DNA from: Maribacter sp. 1_MG-2023
Lineage (GTDB): Bacteria; Bacteroidota; Bacteroidia; Flavobacteriales; Flavobacteriaceae
Assembly: GCF_030547005.1 (NCBI RefSeq)
Contig: NZ_JAUOPN010000003.1
Span: 62,001 to 126,000, forward strand
DNA: 64,000 bases
Direction: 5' to 3'
A program made the translations under genes and the position numbers. Below the pieces are notes generated by a model that had not been told where the DNA came from, did not search any database, and worked only from the letters and a program-made list of their open reading frames with translations. This document shows positions 17,539 to 27,568 of this stretch, in pieces (the first letter of the stretch is position 1; each line of letters begins with the position of its first letter).

Positions 17539-19899
17539 TTACTCCGTTCGTAAACTTTTTACCGGGTTTGCCCTTGCTGCTTTTACGGCTTGGAAACTTA
17601 CCGTGACTAAAGCGATTACCAGTGTTAATACTCCGGCGATTACAAAAACCCACCAAGAAATAGTTATTCTAAATGCAAAATCTTCTAACCAATTAGACAT
17701 ATAATACCACGAAACAGGTATTGCAATTAAAATAGAAATACCTACTAGTTTTAAAAAGTCTTTTGATAATAGCGTTACAATAGTACCAACCGAAGCACCT
17801 AATACTTTTCTAATACCTACTTCTTTAATTCGATTTTCTGCCATGTAACTTGCCAAACCAAATAAACCTAAACAAGAAATTAAAATGGTCAGCAAAGTAA
17901 ATAGTCCGGCAAGCTTGCTCGTTATCTGTTGATCACTGAATTTCTTGGCATACTCGCCATCTACAAAGTCATAATTAAATGGATACTCTGGGTTATAGTT
18001 TTTGTACACGCGCTCTATCGTAGCCAAATTATTTGCTGTGGTATTTGCCTCATTCAATTTCATATGAACGACATTGAACCAACCTTTTGCCCCTTCAATA
18101 ACCAAGGGTTCAATTTTCTGAAAAGGGGAATTGAAGACAAAATCTTTTACGACACCTATTACATGCCACTTTTTGCCATTATCGTTTACAATTTCACCAA
18201 TTGGGTCCTCAAAACCCATTAATGCAACCGACGTTTCATTTAAAATTACTGCGGTAGAATCAGTAGGGTATTTTTGCAGATCTATATCTCTTCCTTCCAA
18301 AAGTTCCAGACCTAAGGTTTTGACAACGGCATCATCAGCCATCAATCTTAAAATGATTGTTTTATCATTCTCCTTTTTACCTTCCCATTCTATACCCCAA
18401 GTATTGCTCCAACTTTCAGTAATTGGAGAACTTGTTTTAGTTACTGAAGTGGCAGCGCCAGATTTCAAAAGTTCTTCCCTTAATGCACCATAGTTCTTTT
18501 CAATATCACCCTCTATAAAAGTGTATATCAAATTATCTTTTGCATAACCCAACTGCCTATCCTGCACTTTTTCTAGTTGTTGCGTAATAATCAATGTAGC
18601 GGTAATTAAAATAATAGCTACCGAAAACTGAACCACAACTAATACCTTTCTAGGTGTAATTAATGTATTTGCTTTATGAAATGTTCCTTTTAATACTGCA
18701 GATGGTTTAAATGCAGATAAGTATAATGCAGGGTAACTACCAGCCAACATTCCCGTAAATAAAATAATACCTATAGCAGATAACCAAAACGCTTTACTTG
18801 TAAAATCTATAGAGAGTTCTTTACCTACCAAATTACTAAATGAGGGTAATACTAAAAGTATGATTACAAAAGCGAGTAGTGCTGCAATTGAAGAAATCAA
18901 CATGGATTCACCCAAAAACTGATATATCAAATACTTTTTAGGAGCTCCCATCACTTTTCGAACGCCTACTTCTTTGGCTCTTTTCTCACTTCTGGCGGTA
19001 CTTAAATTCATGAAATTAATACAGGCGATGAGCAATATTATAGCTGCTATAAAACCGAACATTCGTATTAACTCTATTCTTCCCCCTATTTCTTTTCCAT
19101 TTTCAAATTCTGAATATAAATAGGTTCTTGAAAATGGATACAATAGCGTTTCCATATCTGGCGAATCTTTATCATAATTCTTACGTAGGGTCTTAATATT
19201 CGCCGAAAAGTTATTAAAATCAACATTTTCTTTCAGCTTAACATATGTAGCAACCGAGTTGTTTCCCCAGTTATTATCATCCCAGTCTTTTTGAATTAGA
19301 TAATCCCACGGGACTAAAAACTCGAAAGTAAAGTCGGTATTATCTGGCAAGTCTTTTAATACACCCGTAACCTTAAAACTATCGGCATTGTCAATTTTAA
19401 CCAGTTCACCAATAGGGTCTTTATCACCGAATATCTTCTTTGCAAATGTCTCTGTAATTACTACGGAGTTTACGTCGCTTAAAACGCTCTCAATATTTCC
19501 TTGTACCAATGGAAAGCTGAAAATATGTAAGAAATCTGGATCTACGATTGTACCTGTTGCCTTAATTCGCTTTTCATCTACAGAAAATAAAAAAGGTGTA
19601 TCATAATAATATCTAGACACCCAATCTACCTCTGGGTAATCTTTTTTAATAGCCGGTGCCATTGCTTTTGGCGTGGAGTTCCATGTCCAAATTTCTCCCT
19701 CTATAGCATATTGATTGTTTACTTCATAAATACGCTCTTGGTTTTCATGAAATCTATCGAAACCTAATTCAAAATTTATCCAAAGGACAATTAGCGTAAA
19801 AACAGTTAATCCTATTGAGAGTCCGACGATATTCAATACCGAAAAACTTTTGTTTCGAATTAAATTCCTCCAAGCTACCTTTAAATAGTTTCTAAACAT
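17539..19899 (-). CDS. MacB/FtsX-type ABC permease, paralogue 2
   Basis: This 786-residue permease has the same eight-helix, two-periplasmic-domain plan as the other six. It starts MFRNYLKVAWRNLIRNK and ends NPVKSLRTE, the shared ends of the set. It belongs to the subgroup with ENGK(E/Q)(I/V)GGRI just before helix 2 and FMNLSTARSEKRAKEVGVRK after it, shared with the genes at 22329 and 27569. Coupling motifs KEVGVRKVMGA and KEVGIRKVLGA are intact. It lies 38 bases upstream of paralogue 1. The substrate is unknown; lipoprotein, peptide or antibiotic export are family roles. Confidence 0.9.
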   Translation of the reverse strand: MFRNYLKVAWRNLIRNKSFSVLNIVGLSIGLTVFTLIVLWINFELGFDRFHENQERIYEVNNQYAIEGEIWTWNSTPKAMAPAIKKDYPEVDWVSRYYYDTPFLFSVDEKRIKATGTIVDPDFLHIFSFPLVQGNIESVLSDVNSVVITETFAKKIFGDKDPIGELVKIDNADSFKVTGVLKDLPDNTDFTFEFLVPWDYLIQKDWDDNNWGNNSVATYVKLKENVDFNNFSANIKTLRKNYDKDSPDMETLLYPFSRTYLYSEFENGKEIGGRIELIRMFGFIAAIILLIACINFMNLSTARSEKRAKEVGVRKVMGAPKKYLIYQFLGESMLISSIAALLAFVIILLVLPSFSNLVGKELSIDFTSKAFWLSAIGIILFTGMLAGSYPALYLSAFKPSAVLKGTFHKANTLITPRKVLVVVQFSVAIILITATLIITQQLEKVQDRQLGYAKDNLIYTFIEGDIEKNYGALREELLKSGAATSVTKTSSPITESWSNTWGIEWEGKKENDKTIILRLMADDAVVKTLGLELLEGRDIDLQKYPTDSTAVILNETSVALMGFEDPIGEIVNDNGKKWHVIGVVKDFVFNSPFQKIEPLVIEGAKGWFNVVHMKLNEANTTANNLATIERVYKNYNPEYPFNYDFVDGEYAKKFSDQQITSKLAGLFTLLTILISCLGLFGLASYMAENRIKEVGIRKVLGASVGTIVTLLSKDFLKLVGISILIAIPVSWYYMSNWLEDFAFRITISWWVFVIAGVLTLVIALVTVSFQAVKAARANPVKSLRTE

Positions 19900-19932
19900 G
19901 GTTCTCGTTTTTGATTATTTGATGACTTTTCA

Positions 19933-22317
19933 CTACTCTGTTCGCAAACTCTTAACAGGGTTTACCATTGCTGATTTCACTGCTTGTATACCCAATGTAA
20001 ATGCTGTTATTAAAATGGCGATTACAGCTGCCAAAACAAACATCCACCATTGTATAGAAATACTATAGGCGAAGCTGCCCAACCAAGCATTCATTACATA
20101 CCAAGCAATAGGAAAAGCAATTAATGCACCTATACCGACTAACAGTATATAATCTTTTGACAGTAATACTACTATTTTAAGTACACCGGCACCTAAAACT
20201 TTTCGAATACCTATTTCTTTAATCCTTCTTTTTGCCATAAATGATATTAGACCGAACATGCCTAAACATGAAATAAATATGGTCATCATGGCAACCACAT
20301 TAACCGTCTTTAACATACCTTCTATAAGCCTATATTGACCACTCACTTTTTGACTCAACAATTCTTGAGAAAAGCTCTTTCGAGAATTCACTTTAGAAAA
20401 AGCAGCATTCATTATATTCTGAATTTCTTTTTCTTTCCCTTCCATGACTCGAACAGATAAATACCTGTGATGTGCTAAATCTTTCTCATCGTTATAATAA
20501 TGTACCAAAGGCTCTACCGAGTTTTGTAAATCTTGATAATTGAAATCTTCCATAACGCCCACAATGGCGAAACCGTCAGAATCATCATTTCTATAATTTA
20601 AGCGCTTCCCTTCTATTGACGTCCATCCGAATGCCTTCATGGCGCTGCGGTTTATGATAACCGACTTACTTTCACTATTATCTAAGGTGGCATCAAAATC
20701 TCTACCTAAAGCCATTGGTATTTTCAAAGTTTTTAGATAACCGTCATCTGCATATGAGCGACGAATACGAACATCTACATCTGTATTTGGGTCATAAAAC
20801 GTACTGTAATTAAAATAATAGTCAGATGGTACTGCCTGACTAGCACTAACATTTTCTACATACGGATTAGCTTTTAACTCATCTAACAGCGCATTGAAGC
20901 TAGATTTTGCAGCATCTATATTTTTATAATCTAAATCTATGTTCGCTGCGATAACATTTTCTCTATCAAAACCTAAATCTGCACTTTTCATAAACCCGAT
21001 CTGACTATTGAGAATAATGGCAACACAAATGAAAAGGATAGCAATGGTAAATTGTAAAATGACAAAGGAATTTCGAAGTAGAAAATTACTCTTTGCGGAA
21101 TCTATTTTTCCTTTAATTCCCTTTGAAATCGGTAATGATATGAATCTTAAAGTAGGTAAAACACCAACAATTAAAGTTACCAATATCCCCAAGGCTATAG
21201 CACCTAAAATTACAGGGTAATCATTTGAAAAACTGAAACTAATTTCACCAAAATCTGCTCCAAAAACATCATTCATTTTCGGTAACAAAACACCAAGAAA
21301 GAGTCCGCCAGAGATTAAAATTGATAATAAAACCAATATTCCATTTTCAAGACAAAACTGTACTATCACTCCTTTTTTAGTACCTCCTAATATTTTTCTG
21401 ACCGCTATATCTTTTGTACGACGAAACATAGTAGAAGTATTCAAGTTCAACAAATTAACTAGCACAATAAGCAGTACAAAAAAAGCTGCTGCGATATTTC
21501 CGTTAATTATAATTTTAGCAACGGGAACGGTATCCATTCGCATCTCCTCATATGGCATCAATTCAATTCTTGAAATGGTTCTAGGATCGGCATAATTTTC
21601 TACTACCAGTTGATTTACTTTCTTTTGAAATTGCAAAACATCTGCCTTTTCATCTAGCTTTAAGAATATGGGCGAAAAACTGTTGTCCCAATTTGTTTGT
21701 CTAATAAATATCGGATTATCTTCTAAAATCGTATTCGGTAACAATACCCCTAGCCTAAATGATGAATACGGACTAATAGGTTCTAAAACCCCAGTAATGT
21801 TGAGATTTAAAGTATCTGCAGCTATTAAATTTTTACCAACTGGGTTCTCTTCTCCGAATAATTGCTTGCTTACCTTATCAGTTAAAACAATAGAATATTT
21901 CTCTATTAAGGCATCACTCTGATTTCCATATTTTAAAGGCAACCCGAATACTTCGAAAAACTCTGGATCGGCATACGTAGTTGTCTTTTGAAATTCTTTA
22001 TTATCGCTCTCTAACCAAATATTACCCCAGCCATGCATGTGTGTACCTGCCTTTATTTCGGGAGAAGTGCTTAGAATTTTATCTAATAAAGGGTAAGTAA
22101 CTTCATTGTAGCTATTACCATCTGTTAAGTGCGTTTTTAAATACACTATATTTTCTTGGTTAGGAATATTAGCATCTGCTACGTAATATGCATACACTGA
22201 AAACAGCAATGTCAACACACTACCAATACCGATACTTAAACCTAATAGATTTAATGAGGAGAGCAATCTGTTTTTCCACAGATTACGAAGCGATAGTTTT
22301 AGGTGGTTTTTTAGCAT
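19933..22317 (-). CDS. MacB/FtsX-type ABC permease, paralogue 3 (most divergent)
   Basis: This 794-residue permease has the shared two-domain FtsX plan, but its ends and core differ most: start MLKNHLKLSLRNLWKNR, and helix 2 region VNLLNLNTSTMFRRTKDIAV instead of the STARSEKR type. The first coupling motif is weaker (KDIAVRKILGG); the second is normal (KEIGIRKVLGA). It keeps the NPVKSLRTE end. Its predicted periplasmic domain 1 carries its own acidic pattern. It could serve as a sensor or partner subunit rather than a full transporter; this is inference. Gaps to neighbours are short (33 and 11 bases). Confidence 0.9.
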   Translation of the reverse strand: MLKNHLKLSLRNLWKNRLLSSLNLLGLSIGIGSVLTLLFSVYAYYVADANIPNQENIVYLKTHLTDGNSYNEVTYPLLDKILSTSPEIKAGTHMHGWGNIWLESDNKEFQKTTTYADPEFFEVFGLPLKYGNQSDALIEKYSIVLTDKVSKQLFGEENPVGKNLIAADTLNLNITGVLEPISPYSSFRLGVLLPNTILEDNPIFIRQTNWDNSFSPIFLKLDEKADVLQFQKKVNQLVVENYADPRTISRIELMPYEEMRMDTVPVAKIIINGNIAAAFFVLLIVLVNLLNLNTSTMFRRTKDIAVRKILGGTKKGVIVQFCLENGILVLLSILISGGLFLGVLLPKMNDVFGADFGEISFSFSNDYPVILGAIALGILVTLIVGVLPTLRFISLPISKGIKGKIDSAKSNFLLRNSFVILQFTIAILFICVAIILNSQIGFMKSADLGFDRENVIAANIDLDYKNIDAAKSSFNALLDELKANPYVENVSASQAVPSDYYFNYSTFYDPNTDVDVRIRRSYADDGYLKTLKIPMALGRDFDATLDNSESKSVIINRSAMKAFGWTSIEGKRLNYRNDDSDGFAIVGVMEDFNYQDLQNSVEPLVHYYNDEKDLAHHRYLSVRVMEGKEKEIQNIMNAAFSKVNSRKSFSQELLSQKVSGQYRLIEGMLKTVNVVAMMTIFISCLGMFGLISFMAKRRIKEIGIRKVLGAGVLKIVVLLSKDYILLVGIGALIAFPIAWYVMNAWLGSFAYSISIQWWMFVLAAVIAILITAFTLGIQAVKSAMVNPVKSLRTE

Positions 22318-22328
22318 GGTTGGTTGTA

Positions 22329-24728
22329 TTACTCGGTTCTCAAACTTTTTACGGGATTCGCTTTTGCTGCTTTTATAGCTTGAAAGCTAACGGTGAGAAG
22401 GGTCACAAACATAGCACCTACTATGGCTATGGCGAAAATCCACCATTTTAGAATTACTCTATATGGGTACTCTTGTAGCCAACCGTTCATTACAAAATAA
22501 GCTATGGGCACCGCTATAAAGCAAGAGATAATTACCAATTTTAAAAAGTCTTTAGATAACATATTCCAAACATTAAAAATAGAGGCTCCCAAAACTTTTC
22601 TTACCCCTATTTCTTTCTTTCGCTGCTCTGCCACAAATGACGTTAAGCCAAATAAGCCCAAACAACTTATTAATATTGCAAGTGCTGTAAATACCCCAGA
22701 GAGTGTTCCAATACGTTCTTCAGATGCAAATTTTTCTCCATATTCCCCATCAACAAAATCATACTCAAATGGGATATCTGGAAAGTGCTCTTTAAATACA
22801 TTTTGTATGGTAGTTATGTTCTGGGTAGCACTTTGGTTAGGGTTCAACCTCATGTTATAATAACTAGCATTGTCATTTCTATCATACACATATACTCCTT
22901 GTTTTACTGGTTCATAGGGTGATTGGGTAATCATATCTTGTACAACACCTATTATTTTTAATGGCGGATTAGGGTCTTCCTCATTATCATCTCTTAATAA
23001 CTGACCTACCGGATTCTCCATTCCCAAATATTTCTTAGCAGTTTCATTAATTAACACCCCCAAAGAATCTGTAGCAAAATCTCTAGAGAAATCTCTTCCT
23101 TCTACTATTTTCATATTTAGCGATTTTGCGTATTCTGGAGACACTTCTGTCCAAGCTAGATCTTCTTGAAAACCTTCTGGCTTTCCTTCCCAAGTAAAAC
23201 CTCCTCTATTCGACCATATTTGAGTTGTTGGACTACTAGATGTTGACATTTCTATCACTGCACCTGACCCCAAAAATTCAGTACGCATTAAATCATACTT
23301 ACCAACAAAATCTTGACTGAATGTCGGCACCTGAATTAAACCTTCTTTATCATACCCTACAGGTCTATTTTTAGCAAAATTGATCTGTTGCATGACTATT
23401 ACAGTACCAATAATAAATGCCACGGAAACCGTAAACTGAACCACAACCAATATTTTTCTAGGCAAACCTGCATATTTTCCGGTTTTAAAGGTGCCTTTTA
23501 AAACATCTACTGGCTTAAAGGATGAAAGATATAATGCCGGATAACTACCCGCCAACAATGATGTAAACAAAATGAATAGTAGTGAAACTCCCCAAAAAAC
23601 TCCATTACCCCAAGGAAATACAATCTCTTTTTTAGAAAGCTCATTGAAGCCGTTTAATGAGAGTAGCACTAGTAAAATAGCAACTATGAAAGCAAATAAT
23701 ACAACTATAAAAGATTCACTTAAAAACTGATAAATTAACTGTCCTCTTTGTGACCCTATTGATTTTCTTATACCTACTTCTTTACCTCTTTTCTCTGACC
23801 TTGCGGTACTTAAATTCATAAAATTTATACATGCCAAAAGCAGTACAAAAGCCCCAATAATACCAAAAAGCCAAACATACTTAATTCGACCTCCTACTTG
23901 TTTTCCATTTTCAAAATTGCCACGTAAATACCACTCCTCCATCGGAAAAAGAAATATCTGAGGATTGAATTGCGCTGTATCTTCATTTAGGTTTTTCTTT
24001 ACATTCTTGATCGTACTATTTATTTTATCAAAAGTTACATTATCTGCCAATTGTACAAACATCTGAAATGAATTGTTACCCCATTGATCTTCTGCATTTC
24101 GTATCCATTCATTATTGGCTAAATACTTTTTCCACGGAATTACAAAATCGGTATCATTAAAAGAATTGTTTACCGGTATATCGCTATACACAGCACTTAC
24201 ATTCATCTTATGTTCATTACTTACCGTAATTATTTTGCCAATAGGGTCTTCATTACCAAACAGAGCATCTGCTGTAGATTCAGAAAGCATGATAGAATTA
24301 ATTTCTCTTAACCCGTCTTTTTCTCCTTTTATAATGTTTAAACCAAACATTTCTATACCAGCTTTTTGCATATAATTGCCAGGTCTAGAAATATTTTTTT
24401 CACCATATTTTAGATAGTGATCATTAGTCCAAGAGCACATAATCAAATGCTTAAAATTATCGCCATAACCGTCTCGCAAGCCTTTTTCTAATGGTCTAGG
24501 TATTGCAGGTCCTGTACCTGTTTCTCCATTAAAAGTTTGTGATTGAAAGACCTGAGCAAGACTATCTTTATTTTTAAAATAGCGATTGTACGAAAGCTCA
24601 TCTTGTATCCATAACCCTATGATTAAGGTTACTGCCATACCTAAGGCTAATCCGCCAACATTGATAAACGTATATCCTTTGTTCTTTAAGAGATTTCGCC
24701 AAGCTATTTTCAGATAGTTTTTAAACAT
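22329..24728 (-). CDS. MacB/FtsX-type ABC permease, paralogue 4
   Basis: This 799-residue permease of the ENGK-type subgroup has FENGKQVGGRIKYVWLFG before helix 2 and FMNLSTARSEKRGKEVGIRK after it. Shared ends are MFKNYLKIAWRNLLKNK and NPVKSLRTE. Eight hydrophobic helices flank two periplasmic domains. It is the first gene after a 255-base gap holding a sigma-54-like promoter (24802-24815) and an operator-like copy (24867-24909). It probably leads a transcription unit running through paralogues 3, 2, 1 and the terminal ATPase gene. Confidence 0.9.
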   Translation of the reverse strand: MFKNYLKIAWRNLLKNKGYTFINVGGLALGMAVTLIIGLWIQDELSYNRYFKNKDSLAQVFQSQTFNGETGTGPAIPRPLEKGLRDGYGDNFKHLIMCSWTNDHYLKYGEKNISRPGNYMQKAGIEMFGLNIIKGEKDGLREINSIMLSESTADALFGNEDPIGKIITVSNEHKMNVSAVYSDIPVNNSFNDTDFVIPWKKYLANNEWIRNAEDQWGNNSFQMFVQLADNVTFDKINSTIKNVKKNLNEDTAQFNPQIFLFPMEEWYLRGNFENGKQVGGRIKYVWLFGIIGAFVLLLACINFMNLSTARSEKRGKEVGIRKSIGSQRGQLIYQFLSESFIVVLFAFIVAILLVLLSLNGFNELSKKEIVFPWGNGVFWGVSLLFILFTSLLAGSYPALYLSSFKPVDVLKGTFKTGKYAGLPRKILVVVQFTVSVAFIIGTVIVMQQINFAKNRPVGYDKEGLIQVPTFSQDFVGKYDLMRTEFLGSGAVIEMSTSSSPTTQIWSNRGGFTWEGKPEGFQEDLAWTEVSPEYAKSLNMKIVEGRDFSRDFATDSLGVLINETAKKYLGMENPVGQLLRDDNEEDPNPPLKIIGVVQDMITQSPYEPVKQGVYVYDRNDNASYYNMRLNPNQSATQNITTIQNVFKEHFPDIPFEYDFVDGEYGEKFASEERIGTLSGVFTALAILISCLGLFGLTSFVAEQRKKEIGVRKVLGASIFNVWNMLSKDFLKLVIISCFIAVPIAYFVMNGWLQEYPYRVILKWWIFAIAIVGAMFVTLLTVSFQAIKAAKANPVKSLRTE

Positions 24729-24801
24729 GATTGTTCGTTTTTTGATTGATGATTAGCTTATGCTAAAAATTGATTGTTGATTGATGACCTAAAACTTAAG
24801 T

Positions 24802-24815
24802 CTAAATTCGTGCCA
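24802..24815 (-). promoter_or_regulatory. Sigma-54-like promoter B (-24/-12)
   Basis: TGGCACGAATTTAG on the minus strand has the -24 block TGGCACG and, at the right spacing, TAG at the -12 position (canonical TTGC). It lies 74 bases before the start of permease paralogue 4. The transcript start would be near 24790. Two similar elements occur in the cluster at 27457 and 35951. Confidence 0.5.
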
Positions 24816-24866
24816 CACTATCAAAATACTGATTATCAATTTTTTATAATAAACACCAATATGTTG

Positions 24867-24909
24867 AGTGTAAAATATTTTGACAAAAGATGTACAATAT
24901 ATTTACAAA
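24867..24909 (-). promoter_or_regulatory. Operator-like copy B for the NtrC-type regulator
   Basis: A 43-bp sequence starting AGTGTAAAATATTTTGACA, with ATGTACAATATATTTACA later, aligns without gaps to the copies at 27521 and 36026. It is located 52 bp upstream of the -24 element, a normal place for an activator of sigma-54 promoters. Binding by the divergent NtrC-type regulator is inferred. Confidence 0.6.
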
Positions 24910-24983
24910 GACCGATTAAAAATCAGAATGTTACACTACTCAAAGTATCAACCTAAAACGACTAATTACCACCTGTAAAATGG

Positions 24984-27416
24984 CTATTCCGATCGTAAAC
25001 TCTTTACTGGATTTACAACTGCCGCTTTTATACTTTGATAACTTACCGTTACTATAGCTACTACAATTGCCAATACTGCTGCCAAAGCGAAAATGCCGAT
25101 ACCGATTTCAATGCGGTACGAGAAATCTTCTAACCACTTATTCATGGCGAACCAACCTAGGGGCAAAGAAATTACAATAGCTACACCCACCAATTTTAGA
25201 AAATCTACCGTAAGTCGGTAAGAAATTTGACTTACAGTAGCCCCCAACACTTTTCTAACACCGATTTCTTTTGTACGCTTTTCAGCATTAAAGGCAGCTA
25301 ATCCAAATAACCCCAAACAAGCAATAAAAATGGACAGCATAGTAAAAATGAAAAATATCTGACTCAGTTTTTGTTCCGCTTCATAGGTGGTATTAAAGGC
25401 TTCGTCCATAAAACCATAATCGAAAGGTTGATTAGGCGCCATGGCGTTCCATGTATTTTCTATTGCTGAAATATTATTTTCATAGTCTCCACCGTTAATT
25501 CTTACCGCCATATTCTCGGCATCTGAATTAAGTTGCATACCTAGTGCTCCAATGTTATTACGCAACGATGTATAATGAAAGTCTTTGACCACTCCGATTA
25601 TAGTATAGTAGGTAGGGTTTTCTTGATCTATTTCTTCAGATATTCGCATACCTAAAGCTTCTTCTGCAGTGACATTAATAATAGGCAACGTAGCTTCATT
25701 TATTATCATTGCCGTAGAATCTGATGCATATTGCGGATTAAAATCTCGCCCAGCAACTATTTCCATTTCCATAGTTTTTAGGTAATCTGAATCTACGGCC
25801 CATTCTTGCATTTGAATGGCACTTTCTTGATCTCTTGCACCTTCTTCAAAGAACGAACTATCTGACCTCCAAGAAGGTGTTGGGTAGTAATCACTTAACG
25901 TAACGCTCTCCACATAACCCATATTAGCAATTTGCTCTTTAAAAGCTTTGGTCTTAGAACCTATAGCCCCTATATCGTTAATTAACAGTACTTTATCTTT
26001 AGAAAAGCCTAAATCTTTGCTCTGTATGTAATTTAATTGTTGAAATACCACCAAGGTACTTATGATAAGAAATACCGAAATTGAAAATTGAAATATTACC
26101 AAGGCATTACGTACCCTACCATTACCTACACTTTCTGCACTACCACCTTTTAAGCTTTTAACAGCAGTAAATCTTGACATAAAAAATGCTGGGTAACTTC
26201 CTGAAAATAGCCCAAGCAACAAGGTTGATACCAACAACACCAACCAGAATAAAGGCTGAGTAAAAGGAATTGAAATTGCTTTACCCGTAAAGCTGTTAAA
26301 AAAAGGCAAAGCCAACAATGTAATTATTAGTGCCGCTAACAAAGACACAAATGCTATTAAACCTGATTCTGTTAAAAACTGAAAAACCAGATTCATTTTA
26401 TTGGACCCTAAGGTCTTTCTTACCCCAACTTCTTTGGCTCTCTTTAACGAATGTGCAGTAGATAAATTCATGAAATTTACACTCGCGAGAATTATTAAGA
26501 AAAGCCCAATAAAAGATAAGATGTAAATGTTTTGAATACTACTTGTTGCATTCATTTCTGAGCTTTTATCTGAATGCAAATGAATATCGGTCAAAGCCAT
26601 CGTCTGGTACCTAATATAATTACCAGATGCCGCAAAGGACTCTGCTGTCATACCCGGAAAATATTTTTGAGCCCATGGCAACATATACCGCTCTAACATG
26701 CCCTGCAAAGGTCCTTCAAAATCTTTTGCTGTGGTTCCCGGTACTAGTTTTATAAATGTGAAATAATTATTTCCACCCCAATTATCTTCTCTAGATGCCA
26801 CGTTGCCCGCCATTGCCAAAAACACACTATAGTCATTGAAGTAAGAATTTTTAGGCATGTCTTCAATCACTCCGGTTACCGTATAGGTATCAGTATTATC
26901 CAACAATAAATTCTGACCAATAACATCTGTAGAACCAAAATGTTTCTCTGCGGCAGTTTTAGTAAGCACTAACGAATTTATGCCCGTTAATGCTGTTTTA
27001 GCATTACCAGCAATTAAATCAATCCCCAAGAATTCAAACATTGTAGAATCAGCAAAGGTTATATGGTTTTCTTTGGCACTTCTGTTTCCTCCAACTTTTT
27101 TCACATACGCACCACCTACAGTTCTAAAACGAACTGAAGATTCCACTTGTGGATAATCTCTTTTTAAGGTTTCTGCCATTGGTGCTGCAGATTCACCTGC
27201 TTTAATTTCCGCCCCTCCAAATTTTATATCTGAATCTATTCGATAAATCCTATCTGCATCGGCAAACATTTTATCATAACTAAGCTCGTCGTTGATATAT
27301 AACGATATAATTAATGCTCCTGCCATACCAATGGCTAGTCCGAATGTATTTAGAAAAGTAAAAAAGGCTTGCTTTTTTAAGCTCCTCCAGGCGATTTTTA
27401 GATAGTTTTTAAACAT
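24984..27416 (-). CDS. MacB/FtsX-type ABC permease, paralogue 5
   Basis: This 810-residue permease is the longest of the set and belongs, with the gene at 29940, to a subgroup marked by LTDIHLHSDKSSEMN before helix 2 and FMNLSTAHSLKRAKEVGVRK after it. The first domain is longer than in the ENGK-type subgroup. Shared ends are MFKNYLKIAWRSLKKQA and NPVKSLRSE. It seems to be a single-gene transcription unit: it has its own sigma-54-like promoter and operator copy upstream, and another promoter region lies beyond its stop. Confidence 0.9.
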   Translation of the reverse strand: MFKNYLKIAWRSLKKQAFFTFLNTFGLAIGMAGALIISLYINDELSYDKMFADADRIYRIDSDIKFGGAEIKAGESAAPMAETLKRDYPQVESSVRFRTVGGAYVKKVGGNRSAKENHITFADSTMFEFLGIDLIAGNAKTALTGINSLVLTKTAAEKHFGSTDVIGQNLLLDNTDTYTVTGVIEDMPKNSYFNDYSVFLAMAGNVASREDNWGGNNYFTFIKLVPGTTAKDFEGPLQGMLERYMLPWAQKYFPGMTAESFAASGNYIRYQTMALTDIHLHSDKSSEMNATSSIQNIYILSFIGLFLIILASVNFMNLSTAHSLKRAKEVGVRKTLGSNKMNLVFQFLTESGLIAFVSLLAALIITLLALPFFNSFTGKAISIPFTQPLFWLVLLVSTLLLGLFSGSYPAFFMSRFTAVKSLKGGSAESVGNGRVRNALVIFQFSISVFLIISTLVVFQQLNYIQSKDLGFSKDKVLLINDIGAIGSKTKAFKEQIANMGYVESVTLSDYYPTPSWRSDSSFFEEGARDQESAIQMQEWAVDSDYLKTMEMEIVAGRDFNPQYASDSTAMIINEATLPIINVTAEEALGMRISEEIDQENPTYYTIIGVVKDFHYTSLRNNIGALGMQLNSDAENMAVRINGGDYENNISAIENTWNAMAPNQPFDYGFMDEAFNTTYEAEQKLSQIFFIFTMLSIFIACLGLFGLAAFNAEKRTKEIGVRKVLGATVSQISYRLTVDFLKLVGVAIVISLPLGWFAMNKWLEDFSYRIEIGIGIFALAAVLAIVVAIVTVSYQSIKAAVVNPVKSLRSE

Positions 27417-27456
27417 GGTTCTCGTTTTTTGATGCTTGATTACTGCTTATCAAATT

Positions 27457-27470
27457 CTAATTTCATGCCA
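27457..27470 (-). promoter_or_regulatory. Sigma-54-like promoter C (-24/-12)
   Basis: TGGCATGAAATTAG on the minus strand matches the -24 GG and the -12 G positions, with TAG instead of TTGC. It lies 41 bases before permease paralogue 5. It is the weakest of the three at -24 (CATG instead of CACG). Confidence 0.45.
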
Positions 27471-27520
27471 GTAAATTAATTTATTGATTTTCAGGTAATT
27501 ACATAATATTTTAAATATTG

Positions 27521-27563
27521 AGTGTCAAATATTTGGACAAATCATGTTCAAATATTTGACAAC
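27521..27563 (-). promoter_or_regulatory. Operator-like copy C with 13-bp inverted repeat
   Basis: This copy of the 43-bp sequence contains perfect 13-base arms, TGTCAAATATTTG (27523-27535) and CAAATATTTGACA (27549-27561), typical of a dimeric activator site. It starts 51 bp upstream of the -24 element. Confidence 0.65.
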
Positions 27564-27568
27564 TCAAT